In this document: in pieces, positions 32,437 to 43,072 of the stretch | How positions within the stretch are numbered: the first letter of the stretch is position 1 | Layout: each line of letters opens with the position of its first letter | Origin: Pyropia yezoensis | Lineage: Eukaryota > Rhodophyta > Bangiophyceae > Bangiales > Bangiaceae | Direction: 5' to 3' | NCBI GenBank assembly: GCA_009829735.1 | Contig: CM020619.1 | Location: 25,631,554-25,695,553 of the forward strand | Length of the DNA: 64,000 bases | The notes under the pieces: generated by a model | The model's input: the letters and a program-made list of their open reading frames with translations, nothing else | Databases searched by the model: none | What the model was told of the DNA's origin: nothing | Made by a program: the position numbers and the translations under genes

Positions 32437-33609
32437 ATACACACCGTGCGCACGGGTCCCGCTGGCCTTGCACAACCGTTGCACACAGCACTGCTCGGAG
32501 GGGGTGCGCCCGCGGGCGAGACCGGTCAGCGATTGGCTGCGGACCCTTAGCGGGTGCACTTCCGGTGGTGTTCGTCGCGGCTGGCTGCCGTAGCCCGTAC
32601 ATTGTTGCCCCCACTCAAACACTTGGCCACTGATACGTATCATGCCATACAAACGAATGGCGAGCCTAGGGAGAGCCGCTGGCTGTCGCCCTTCAAACAA
32701 GCAGAAGCGCCTGCGGAAGTTGGTGGATGCTGTTCCCCCACTGGACACATGGCCTTCAAGGTCGAACGTCAATGCCGGGTCTGACTTGTCCAGCACATCA
32801 ACAACGCGCATGTATCACATGATGTGTGGCCCGTCTTCGCGCGCTGCGGCCGTGACTGTGACGTCAGCAAATCGGTAAATTCGTTCGGAAAACAAAATGG
32901 TTAAAGTTCGTAATTACGATCGGTACACGTTATCCGCATTTTACTCACAGGTCAAAGTGATTCGATATGGCAACAATATTCGTTGTTAGAATTTGGAGAG
33001 AGCTCCGCCCTCTTTCCGGCCTGCGCAGTCAGCATAGCCATCGGCCAACGGGATACATACACACGCTCCTTAGCGCTCTAGGCGTCGATGTCGGGCATAC
33101 CACCCCAGCCCAGCTAGCCCCATCACCACACCCTGCTCACAGCCACTGGTCAACAAGCCTGATAGCGTGAGGAACGGAATACGAGCGCTTCCACGTCGCG
33201 GGTGGCCGCGACAAATTGGTTGCGGGTGCTTCGGTGGCCGCGGAGCTCCAGCCGAACTACGTGCGAAATCGAAGTATTTGAAAATTAATTCAAAACACCA
33301 TAAATCATTCTACCGTTCGGTAAAATGTATCGAAAATCGTACCGTTCGGTACATGCCGTATTGACTGCCGGTGAACGAACTCAATGCCCCACCTGGAAAA
33401 CCCGCTCACTGGCAGGGTTGCCCCGCATAGGAGCGCTATCTACGAGGGGTGAGGAAGCCTCCGACCTCTTCGGCCTTCCGCTCAGGTGCACTGGGGCATC
33501 TCTCCTGCAGCAGAACTCCTGCAGCAGAACGCCCGCCAGCGACGGCGTCCACCTGCTCGGTTCGGGCATCCCTGCACCTCACCCTCTGCCCCCCTCCCTT
33601 CCCAGGGGT
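32437..33609. other. Intergenic region with AT-rich island
   Basis: Space between two divergently transcribed hydrolase genes. About 32,790-33,360 is strikingly AT-rich for this window and carries TACCGTTCGGTA palindromes at its right end. It could hold a bidirectional promoter or a short mobile-element remnant; no terminal repeats were established. Confidence 0.5.
33311..33351. promoter_or_regulatory. Paired TACCGTTCGGTA palindromes
   Basis: The 12-bp palindrome TACCGTTCGGTA occurs at 33311-33322 and again, identical, at 33340-33351, 29 bp apart start to start. This is the layout of a dimeric binding site pair. It is 260 bp upstream of the ATG at 33610. Confidence 0.45.
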
Positions 33610-34659
33610 ATGGACCCGCAGCCTCTCAACGGGGGCGCTTTTGGCGACGCCGAGCCCGTGTGGTACCCCATGGAGCTGAACGCCCGCGGCGCCGAGAAGC
33701 GTCGTCGCCCTGGGCGTATCTTCAATTCTGACGAGGTGGCTAATCGCCTGGCGCGCATCGACAACCCCATCACTGACGTCCTCTTCTTTGTGCACGGCTT
33801 CGGCAAAGACGCCGAGGGCGCTCTGGACTTCCACAAGCAGTGGATCGAGGCACTCTTTGCCCAGAGGGCGCGCGAGGAGCGGGCCCCCCGCCGCCCCTGG
33901 CGACCGCTGCTCATCGGCCTGTGCTGGCCGTCCGACCCGAGTGCCCCCCCCACCGTGACCGAGTTCTTCACCGGCAAGGGTCCGCAGTACCACCTCTTTG
34001 GGCGTTTCGAGGAACGTGCCTCTCTGTACGGCGCCGCCTTTGGCAAGCGCCTGCTCCTCCGTCTCCACGAGGAAGAGAGTATGCGCAACACTGAGGCGGC
34101 CTCATTGGGGCTGCCGCTGCCGCCTCCCGTGCAGTACCACGCGATGGGTCACAGCCTGGGCTGCCACTTTCTGTCAGCGGCCGTGCAGGCGGCCTCGGTC
34201 GGCCGTTTTTGCTCTACACCGCTGCTCTCCACGCTGGTGCTGGTGCAGGGGGCGATGCCCAGCACCGATTTTACCCCCGCGGGGAGGTACGACAAGGTAC
34301 GCGACTGGGTGTCGGGTGCCATCTTGGTGACGCACACCGACACGGATGGGGCACTCAAGCGGTACGAGTCCCACCACAGTGGCAAGGTGCGCGCGCTGGG
34401 CTCCGAGGGCGCCCGTATGGACCTCTGTGCGCGCGTACACCCGCCGCTCAGAATGGGCAACGAGCACGCGGACTATGCAGGGGCACTACAAGCGGGGAAG
34501 GTGGCCAACGTGGACGCGTCTGCGTACATTCGGACGACCGGCACGGCCAAGGTCAACCTGGTGGGCGGGCACAGCAACTTTCGAGGCCCCGAGGTGCAGC
34601 ACCTGATCTGGGCAGCGGTGGGAGTGGCGGAGCCGCCGCAACCGGCAGCCATTGCGTAG
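33610..34659 (+). CDS. Alpha/beta hydrolase, paralogue of the neighbouring C-terminal domain
   Basis: 349 codons from ATG 33610 to TAG 34657-34659. Motifs follow the serine hydrolase order: FFVHGFGKDA (residues about 58-67, oxyanion region), AMGHSLGCHF with the Ser nucleophile (near 181), and VQHLIWAA with the catalytic His (near 330). VNVDASAYIR-like and VNLVGGHSNF segments match VNVDASGLGG and KLVGSHGG of the minus-strand gene at 28516-32094, so the two are paralogues placed head to head. No signal peptide or membrane segment is seen. An in-frame ATG at 33325 would add about 95 residues of non-coding-like sequence through the AT-rich island and is not preferred. The substrate cannot be inferred. 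Confidence 0.8.
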   Translation: MDPQPLNGGAFGDAEPVWYPMELNARGAEKRRRPGRIFNSDEVANRLARIDNPITDVLFFVHGFGKDAEGALDFHKQWIEALFAQRAREERAPRRPWRPLLIGLCWPSDPSAPPTVTEFFTGKGPQYHLFGRFEERASLYGAAFGKRLLLRLHEEESMRNTEAASLGLPLPPPVQYHAMGHSLGCHFLSAAVQAASVGRFCSTPLLSTLVLVQGAMPSTDFTPAGRYDKVRDWVSGAILVTHTDTDGALKRYESHHSGKVRALGSEGARMDLCARVHPPLRMGNEHADYAGALQAGKVANVDASAYIRTTGTAKVNLVGGHSNFRGPEVQHLIWAAVGVAEPPQPAAIA

Positions 34660-35459
34660 CCGAGACCCCGCTGCGGGGGGTTGCCTGGGGCGGCCGCCCG
34701 TCATGTGGAGACGGCCGCGGGTCGCCCCGCCCCCCCGCGACGCGTGCGCGTGGGGCGTCATCCCGGCCGGCCGGCCCCTGACCGGCCGAGCGACACCGAC
34801 ACTGACGGGTTGGTAAGGCACGCACCCGGCATGCTGGCGAGGTACTGAAGGGTGCAGCCGAGGAGACGCGCACGCGCTGGGTGTGGGGCCGCCCAAGCCG
34901 GGGATGACGTTCGCGGCAGCGGGCCGACCCCCGCCAGCCGACTCGACCGGTGGGGGCCGTGGGGGGAGGGAGATTGGGGGGGAGGGGGTGCCCAGACTTG
35001 CTAGACTGCACTACTGCTCTTGCCCTGAAAACAGCAAACACACTAAACGATTGGCACTCGCGGGCGGTCGCACCCGTCCCCAGCGGCAGGCCGACGCCCA
35101 CCGCCCATACCCCGACCGCCACCTCCACGACCCGCCGCTGCGCAGCGCGTGGCCCGGGTCGGTCGCGGGCTCAGGGAGCGCGCGGTTTGGTCTTTTCTTG
35201 TTTCCATAGGGGTCATCGCCGCCGCCGCGGGCGGCCGCGCCCCGGGGCGGCGCGATGGAGGAACGCGGCAGCAAGCAGGCCGACAGCCGCGCGACCGCGG
35301 CATGGTGGGGGTGGTGGGGTGGGGGGGGGGGCGGCACAGAGGCCTCCTCCCCCCACCCCCTGCCCTGCCCGAGCCCTTCAAACGGGGCCGGTCCAGCACC
35401 GCCACCGGCCGCCGCCACCGCCATCGCCACTGCCACCCACGACCCGCGCACCGCCGGAC
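34660..35459. other. Intergenic, no gene seen
   Basis: GC-rich with G/C runs and an AC-rich pocket near 35,030. Open frames lack domains. Confidence 0.5.
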
Positions 35460-38165
35460 TTCACGTGTGGGGCGCTCCACCAGAGCCACACGCGGACAGA
35501 CACACGTACACAAAAAGAAAGCCACACATCGGCGCGCCTTGACATAGACGCTCCTCACACACAAGCCGGCCGCACAGGCGGACACCGCCAGTCAAAAAAA
35601 AAAAAGCGACGCGGGCACGACAGGCACATTCCCCCCCTCTCCCCCCCCTCCCCACCCCCCGTTCCCCATCCCACCCTTCCGCATGACACCGCTTGCCAGT
35701 CACCTCATACCGCCGCACGTTCCCCCCCCCTCCCCCCTCCGCCCACATCACCACCCACCCACCCACCCACCCACCCACCCCACCCCACCAGCCGGTCCGG
35801 TCCGGTCCGGTCATGCCGGGGAGCTCTCGTTGGACGACGTCCCCCCCCCTCCCCCCCGGAACAGCGCGCGCGCGCGCGCGGCGGCGACCGCAAAGCGGAA
35901 GCCGCGGGAGGTCAGCTTGCGCGCCGACGCGCGGCTGCCCGCCGCCGCCGCCTTTTTGTGCCAATAGTGCGCGGCGAGCGTGTCCTTGGCCACCGCCCGC
36001 CCGCCCCCACAGTTGGCCGCGGCCGCGGCGGCGGCGGCCTGGCGGCCACCGCGCCCCCCCGCAACGACGGCGCCCCCCCGGGGCGCCGCGCCGCGCTCGT
36101 ATATCGCGGCGAGCTCCGCGGCGGCGGCGCCGTCGCCCGCCGAGGCCGCGGCGTGCAGCAGCGCCGCCGCGCCGGCCGGGTCGGTCGGCAACAGCTCCGC
36201 GGCGAGGTTGCGTTTCGCGGCGGGGTGACCCGCCGCGGCGGCCGCCTCAAACAGCGCCCGCGCCTTGTGCCGGTCCCCGCCGTCGGCGTCGGCGGGCAGG
36301 GGGGTGGCGGCGGCCGCCGCAGCCGTGGCGGCCGCGTCGACAGCGGCGCCAGGGGACGCGCCGGCCGCCGCGGCGCCGCCATTGGCTGCGCGCGCTGGGT
36401 CGTCCCCCCCGCGGACGTGCTCGCCCAGCTCGTTGAGGGCGGCGGGGACGCCCTTGGCGGCGGCGCGCCGCAGGTAGTCGGCGGCGGTTGCCGCCGACCG
36501 GCCCACCCCGGAACCCGTCGCGAAACAGTGGGCGACCGCGTAGAGACTGTCGCCATGGCCCCGCTCGGCGGCGAGCCGCCACCGCTCAAACGCGTGGTAG
36601 GGGGCGGGGGCGGGCAGGCCGAGACCGGCTGCGTGGCACTGCGCCGACAGGTGCAGCGCGTCGGTGCTGCCGGCGTAGGCGGCGGCCTCGTGTAAGGCCA
36701 GCGCGGTCGCCGCGTCGGCCTCTTGGACGGTGAGGGTGGGCGCCGCGGGCACACCGGGCAAGGGGGCGGGCGGGGGCGCCGCGACCGCGGCCGCGGCGTC
36801 CGCCGCCCCAGTGGCGCCCGGCCGGCGGCCCACCACCCCCGGGTCACACAGCGCGCGCGCGCGGTTGACGCTGGCCGCGACGCAGCCGAGGCTCTCGGCG
36901 GTGAGGTAGGCCGCCGCCGCGCGCCGCGCCGCGCCCGCCGCCGCGTGGCGTTCGCCCAACACGTTGGTCGCGTCGCCGTGGCTCCGCGCCGCCGCCATCG
37001 CGTACAGCTCCGCCGCGCGGGCGCGCGACTGCTCGCGCCCGCCGACGTGGAGGTCGGGCGCCAGCGCGAGCGCGTACGCCCACTCGCCGTCGCTGTCCTC
37101 GGCGTCGAGGTCGGCCGCGACGCGCGCCTCGAGCCAGTCCACCAGCTCCCGCTCCGCCGCTTGGCCCGACTCGGTCTTGGCCACCCCCGCGTACGGGGCC
37201 GCGCCGCTGCCGCCGCCGCCCGCCGCGGCGGCCGCTTCCGCCGCCGCCGCGACCGCCGACGCGCCCGCGGCGGCGGCCGACGCGGCCGCGGCACGGTCGG
37301 GGGTGGACTGGGTGCGGCCGCCGAGCGGCACGCCGCGGCCGCCGCGGCGCGGGGCGGTGGCGCCCACGTCCGACGGGATGCCCGCCATGACCGCCGCGGC
37401 GAGGCCGCCCAGGTCCGACGCGTCGTAGCCGCCGACGCCGCCGTCGCCGCCGCCGACGTCAGGCGCCAGCGAGACGGCCTGCCGCACACTAATCCCGCCG
37501 CTGCCGTCAAACGCATCGTCGTACGCGGCGCCGCCGGCCGCGTGGCCATTGGCGTAGGTGTCCCCCCCCCCCGCCTCGGCGGCTGCTGCCGCCGCGTCGG
37601 CGGCGGCGGCCGCCTCCTCCGCGTCGAGCGCGCGCTTGTACTTGAAGAGCCAGCCAATGGCGAGCCCTACATCCCGCACCACGTACTGCCCGCGGCGGTA
37701 GCACGCGTGGAGGTTCCAGCACGCGTCCGCCTCGCCCGCCGCGGCGCGGCGGCGCCAGTCAGGCAGCGGGTCGGCGCCCGATGGCGGCCGCCCCCGAAAG
37801 CGGAGCGGGAAGAGCGCGCGGAGCTCCGGGTCGGTCGCGGGGCTGCTGCCGTCGAGGGCGCCCTTGCGGACGGGCGCGCGGCCAAAGAGGCCGGGCGACC
37901 GCTCGCGCAGCGCAAACAGGTGGTGCGGCACCATCCATGCGGGCGACCGCCGCGACGCGGTCGCCGCAAAGCAGTGGGTGTAGAGGATGGAGATGACCTC
38001 GCGGGGGGGCCAGGTCCGCCAGCCGCGCCCGCGGGGGGGGGGTGCCGGCGAGCAGCAGCTCGGCTAGCGCCTCGGCGCCAGCCGCCGCCGAGGGGCCCGC
38101 CGGTTAGGGGTCCCCGCGGGAGAGCAGCGCGCACGCGACCGAGCCGAGCGCCCACACGTCCGCGG
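35460..38165 (-). repeat. Inverted segmental duplication, arm 2
   Basis: Reverse-complement match to 16783-19540. The right boundary is sharp at 38165, where GTCCGCGG is followed by unrelated sequence. The left end fades near 35,460 after the GATGTGTGGCTTTC-like motif. The two arms differ by in-frame length changes and scattered substitutions. Confidence 0.8.
35811..38165 (-). pseudogene. Truncated Sel1 repeat/pseudokinase copy
   Basis: Carries the whole Sel1 region in one open frame of about 700 codons (35811-37934), but only the last third of the kinase-like domain. The copy stops at DVWALG, where the duplication ends, so there is no start region. Between 37934 and 38165 it has a TAA in place of the Tyr codon after GDP (the GDPYPAG motif of the parent, near 38105) and an extra base in a G run near 38,005 that shifts the frame. 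The Sel1 part has not accumulated stops, so it is either young or still under some constraint. Without its N-terminus it is unlikely to be made as the parental protein. Confidence 0.7.
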
Positions 38166-38889
38166 TAGGGAGGGGGGAGGCCAAATTAACTAGCAATTGA
38201 CCTCCCACACTGTGTCGGTGGCTGCCGGGAGGCGGGGGCCGGGTCTTCGGGAGAAGGCGCAGCCGTCTCATCGTCGGCCTCGATCACTCCCACTTGCGGG
38301 CCCCCGTCGGGGAGATTGGACGGGGACACAATCGGCCCGCCCTGCAAGACCCCGCCAGCTCGTGGCGTGGTGGAGGAAAAATAGGGTGCGGAGCCTCTTC
38401 CTGGGCGTCGGTGGTCGACGCGTGGGAGCCGCCGGTGGCGGCCGCCACACGGCGGCCGGCCCGCGGCGCGACGCGTGGGGGGGGGCAACGGCGAGTGCGC
38501 GCCTCGGCTCTCTCTCTTGAGCGTCGTTGCGGCGTGGTCGGAGAGACGTGGCAAGCTATCCACCACCCCGTCGGTGGGGAACCCCCACGGTGAGGGGGGG
38601 CCCTCGTGGTTGTGCCCTTGACGCGGTGTGCGCCGCGGCGCGTCCACCACTGCCGACTGGTGGCAGGGTTGTGATACGATAATTATACATGTTATAAGCA
38701 ACCATTAAACTATCAATAATTATAGAGGTCGGGAAAAAGCGGGTTGATAAGTATCGTCACGTGTGTACACGTGTCTGTAATACACAAGTAAAGTGACGCC
38801 CCAGGAAAGCGACCAGGCGCCGCTGGCCGGGACAGGGGGGCAGGCAGCCTTCCACGCCCCAGCCGGAAGCAATCGCCGTATCCTGCGCG
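38166..38889. other. Junction region between duplication and hAT element
   Basis: No recognised gene. Contains an AT-rich pocket at about 38,675-38,765 with two AATAATTATA-type motifs, and CACGTGTGTACACGTG near 38,760. Confidence 0.4.
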
Positions 38890-39520
38890 CGCGGTGCGTG
38901 CCCGTCGCGCCGGTGGTGTGACGCTCCCGGTCCGCCGCAACGGGCGGCGCCACACCCCCCTCCCCCAGCGCCTTTGCGCCCATCCTGTGTACGCCCTCCC
39001 TGTCGGTGGCGCCTACCGCCGATCTCGGCCGGCCGCTGCAGGTGGCACGACCACCCCGACGACCAGCGCCTCGACGCCCATCCTGTGCACGCCCTTGCTG
39101 TCGGTGGCGCGTTTGGTGCGGCGCTCTCCGTCGGCCGCGGCGGGCGGCACGACCACCCCGTCGACCAGCGCCTGGACGCCCATCCTTTGCACGCCGTTGC
39201 TGTCGGTGCCGCGTTTGGTGCGGCGCTCTCCGTCGGCCGCGGCGGGCGGCACGACCACCCCTTCGACCAGCGCCTGGACGCCCATCCTTTGCACGCCGTT
39301 GCTGTCGGTGGCGCGTCTGGTGCCGCGCTCTCTGTCGGCCCGCCGTTCCTGGCGGGCCATGAACTCCACAAGCGCCAGCAACCCTCTCCTGTGCGCGCCC
39401 TCCGTGTCGGCGTCGGCGGTGGTGCGGCGGTGTCGGTGGGGGGTGGGATGGGGGAGGACGAAGAAGCAACTCGACTGCACCGCCGCCGTCCTGTGCGCGC
39501 CGTCCTCTTCACCGTAGCTG
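38890..39520 (+). repeat. 102-bp tandem array, left side of hAT
   Basis: CTGTCGGTG landmarks at about 39000, 39098, 39200, 39302 and 39403 give a period of 102 bp, with at least five units. The central units are nearly identical; the outer ones are diverged. Units read CACGACCACCCC..GACCAGCGCCT..CGACGCCCATCC. The period equals 34 codons, so frames stay open across the array by arithmetic. Confidence 0.85.
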
Positions 39521-39641
39521 ACGGCGTGTCGATGTCGGTCGGAAACGGCGGGGGTATGCGCAACCAGCTGGCCTGGGCGGGGCTGGACCCGTAGAGGCTT
39601 CTTTATAAATTCACATCAAACAAAAAGAAAGCCGTGGTCTC

Positions 39642-41804
39642 TTACAAAGAAATGGACTCCTGCGTCACACGTACTGTGACATCATCGGGGGACTGCTCTG
39701 ACGAGCCGCCATCGGCGTCGTTCAGCCCATCGCTCATACCAACGTCAAAGATATCTGCCGCGCTCATTTCGTCGTCGTCTTCAACGTCCTCTTGGCGAGC
39801 AACGCCGTCAAGTTGGACACCCTCAGGCCCGAACAGAGGCGCCGTCTCGGGGCCCAGCCCCATGCCGCTAGGAATCGCAGACAGGGAGCGGGAGTTGCAG
39901 TAGACGAAGAGAAGCTTGTGCAGCCTGGAGTATGACAGCCTAGTGCGCAGCTTGCTCTGGATTTTTGCCGCGTTTGAGAACGAACGCTCTCCCGCTCCAA
40001 AGCCGACGGGCAGCTTCATGATCTTCACTGCAACCGTCTGCAAGTTGGGTATGCAGGAGCCCCACTGCTTCCACCACGCCAGCGGGTCCTTCACCGCTCC
40101 CTGCTCCCAGACTGCTGGCAACACGAGCGCGCCCTGCGACTTGGCCTTGTAGGCGGTGAGCTCCGCCATGATGTTGTCCGCCGTCGTGGATGCACAGCCG
40201 GGCGGCAGGTCCTTCTCATCCTTGACCTTGTGGTGGGTGAGCTCCAACTTGACGTCGTGCGCGGCGGCCAAGCTGCAGAGAAGATTCAAGGCTTCGGACA
40301 GCTCCGTGGTGTCGGGCGGAGACGGGTGGTCCGCGTAGCGCGGGTCGAGCAAATACGCCAGTGAGTGAACCGCGCGCAGGGTGTAGCGCTCCCTCTCGTT
40401 GAAGGAGTTCATCACGTGCTGCTTCAAGGACGTCCCGACAGTGGAAGGGGGGTAGGAGAAGGAGGAAAAGTGCGAGCTCAGCCGAAACATGACGGAGCGC
40501 ACCTTGCCCAGTCTACGGCCGTTACTCTGCGCGTTGTCGAGCGCCAGCTTCAACGGCTCCAACAGCCCGACCACCGTGTAGAGCTGCTCCCAGTTGGTGT
40601 CGTCCTTGACCGCGCTGGCAGCGTTGGTGGCGGCCTTGCGCTGCTCGGGAGTGCCAGAGGCCAGGCACTCCGACTTGAAGGCAAAGTCGACGACCGCCTT
40701 CTCCATGGCGCCCTGCGTCTTCAGCTACACGCTTGCCGCCGTCACCTGAGAGCTCCACCTGGTGCTGCCCGGCCGCTGCAGCTCAATCGTCTTCTTGTAC
40801 TCGGCCATCTGGCACCGCTCCAGCACCTTCTTGGGGAAGGAGTGCATCTTCCAGTACTGCGTCATGGAGTTGCAGAACGCCAGAGCGCGGGCGACGTACG
40901 CGTGCTTGGAGATGTCGCCGTGCAGCAGGTCCATGCAGTGCCCCCCACAGGGGATAATAAGCAGCCAGGGGTAGCGCTCCTTGAGCAAATCCCACACCGC
41001 CTTCATCTTGTTCTCCGTGTCCGATATAAACGCGCACACGTTGCGCGGCCCAAGCTTCTCAATGTGCTCGGTGAAGAAGTCCGCCGTTTTGACCGCCGAG
41101 TGCCTGCTCTCGCCCCAGACTTTTGTCTCTTCGTAGACAGGCTCGGGCGTGAAGAATAGCAGGTTGTAGATACAGTTGTTCAGGCGGTCCGTCCAACCGT
41201 CTCCGCCGATCACGAGGTCGCCATCCGCGACGCTCCTGCGCACAAACATGTCGACGATGCGCGACAGCTCCAGGTACTCTTTCGACAATAGAGGGCCTGA
41301 GAGCGAGTAGCGCGACGGGGGGCAGTACGCGGGGTTGAGTGCCCGCACCACGTAAAGAAACTCGGGACTCGTCGTGGTTGACAAGGGCATGGCCCGGCGG
41401 TAGATCAACATGGCAACCTTTCCGTCGATTGCCTCCGACTCCTTCGAAGACATAACACGCACGAAGCCGTCGAGGGTCCTGGGGCCGCCCGCCGAGCACG
41501 CACTGGCAGTGGACGCAGCGCCGCTGCTTGGGCGGGTACGCTTGGCCGAGGGGTTGTCGTCCGTCTGCATGGACGCCAGCTCTGCCGCGTATTTGTCGTC
41601 CGCGCCCTTCTTCCCGCTCCCGAGGAGGCGCTGCAGCAGGGTTATCTTGACGTTCCGTGGCGGCGTGCACTTGTCCCCAACAATGTGCCTCTTGAGCCAC
41701 GTGGGGTTGCTGAACATCTCCTTCCCGCAGAAGTTGCACTTGACGTGCTTGTGCTTGCTACCCGGCACCACATGCAGCCACACGGGGTCACGTGGCGCGC
41801 CCAT
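39642..41804 (-). pseudogene. hAT transposase (BED finger) with one in-frame TAG
   Basis: From ATG 41804. Residues about 20-46 form a BED-type zinc finger (VKCNFCGKEMF, ending in H..C). GGDGWTD (near 200) and FISDTENKMKA (near 260) correspond to acidic catalytic regions of hAT transposases. TRWSSQ precedes the break. The C-terminal dimerisation region has WWKQWG (near 576) and GAGERSFSNAAKI. A single TAG at 40725-40727 (codon 360) interrupts the frame; before and after it the same frame is open, 720 codons in total. One substitution would explain it, so this is a recently inactivated copy, a deliberate two-part product or a reading error. Few other signs of decay are visible. The 102-bp array begins just upstream of the ATG. 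Confidence 0.8.
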
Positions 41805-41829
41805 GACGCTCTCGCGCAGATCGCGCGGT

Positions 41830-42100
41830 GCAGCGTGGCGTCAGAAGAGCCACCGACAGCGAGGGCCGGCACGGGGTGGGCGTTGAGACGGTTCTCGCGG
41901 GGGTCCTCCTGCCGCTCGCCGCGGCCGACCGAGAGCGCCGCACCTGTGACGCCACGAACAGCCAGGGCGCGTACAGGATGAACGTCGGGACGCTGGAGGA
42001 GGGGGTCGTCGCGTCGGCTGACGAGGAAAGTAATCGGATGCTCCCCAGCGCTGCCCCACCGACACGACCGACCGAGAGTGCCCACAAAGGCTGGCTGCGC
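41830..42100 (-). repeat. 102-bp tandem array, right side of hAT (inverted)
   Basis: Reverse complement of the left array. CACCGACAG or CACGAACAG landmarks at about 41851, 41953 and 42057 give the same 102-bp period. Units are more diverged than on the left, and the last one runs into gypsy element A near 42,100. Confidence 0.75.
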
Positions 42101-43072
42101 CGGTTGTGCGTGGACGAACTGAGTACCAATCATCTGTTCCTCACTGACGGCCTGTGCGCCGCGGCTGGCACGCACGGTCGCTCCCGTGGGAACGAGGTCG
42201 TTTTTTTCCAGTCGCATCGGGCACAAGTCGACTAGCGGGCAGTTTTGTCGTGGCTGACAGACGGGGCCTTTCCAGCGACACCGCGGGGGCGGGATGCCCA
42301 CGCAGAATGTTCGCTTGGCCAACCGAAGTGTCTTCGGCTCGACGCTTGCGTATACCTCAGCCACGTTAACGTGACTCCCTTGTAGCGTCAGGTCCCTGAC
42401 GATAGCCGTATGTCCTCGCTTCGTCCCGTCGGCTTCTTGAAGCTCGACGGTCCTCCGGCCTGGCCGGATTGCATCAACGTGAACGTTGATGAAGGTGCAC
42501 CCCAGTATGCAGGGCACCGATAGGGTCTCACACACTAGGAAGTCGACTTCCGTGGTGAGTTCCCCGATGGTAACCCGCAGCGACATCGCTGCGGTCGTAC
42601 GAATGAGGCGACCATTCGCGTCCTTGATGGTGGGTCCCCGAGTCACTCTGACTCGCGGAAGCCACTTGTCCGGGAGGGTATCCTTCCGGATAAGGTTGGG
42701 TCCAGCCCCTGTATCCAGTACAGGGTAGTACGATCGTGTCGACTGGGGGTCGACCCCCAGTGTGGCTGATACCTTGAAGTTCTCCAAGGTAAACAGCACA
42801 TGTCCTACACCGATATCCGGTGTTCCTCTGGCATCCTGGAAAGGGCCCTTGGCTGGTTCAACGTGACGGGGCATCCCGTCCTTTCCCCCCGTTGCCGGGG
42901 GGATCTCATCATTCCCCTGACTCCGTGTCGTCGGGGCCGGAAGGTGTACCCGGGGATTGATGCGGCGCCGGCTCAAACGCGCTCGCCGTGGGGCCTTCCC
43001 CGCGGTACTCCGGGGTGGCTTACTTGGGTTACCCCAGCGCCCCCCGGTCGTCCTTCCTCTTACTCGTTTCCC
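42100..43072 (-). pseudogene. Element A protease (start of pol, truncated)
   Basis: Reached from gag by a -1 shift at GGGAAAC. PVLDTGAGPNLI is the retropepsin active site (DTGA) and CILGCTFI the second conserved strand. The frame stays open into the hAT repeats by chance, but gypsy-derived sequence ends near 42,100 and the reverse transcriptase is absent. Confidence 0.7.

Larger units (their letters stand above)
38890..42100 (-). mobile_element. hAT-family DNA transposon with tandem subterminal arrays
   Basis: A transposase of the hAT class with a BED zinc finger (39642-41804) is flanked on the left by a 102-bp tandem array (38890-39520) and on the right by the same array in reverse orientation (41830-42100). 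hAT elements move by cut and paste and bind subterminal repeats through the BED finger. Exact terminal inverted repeats and the 8-bp target duplication were not identified, because the right end is fused to gypsy element A. Confidence 0.7.

Noticed and set aside
32247-32486. Leu-rich minus frame resembling a membrane protein
   Set aside because: It is the CAG/CTG trinucleotide repeat read as poly-Leu.
33325-33609. Upstream extension of the hydrolase at 33610 from ATG 33325
   Set aside because: The added residues come from the AT-rich island and a CTGCAGCAGAAC direct repeat and do not look coding.
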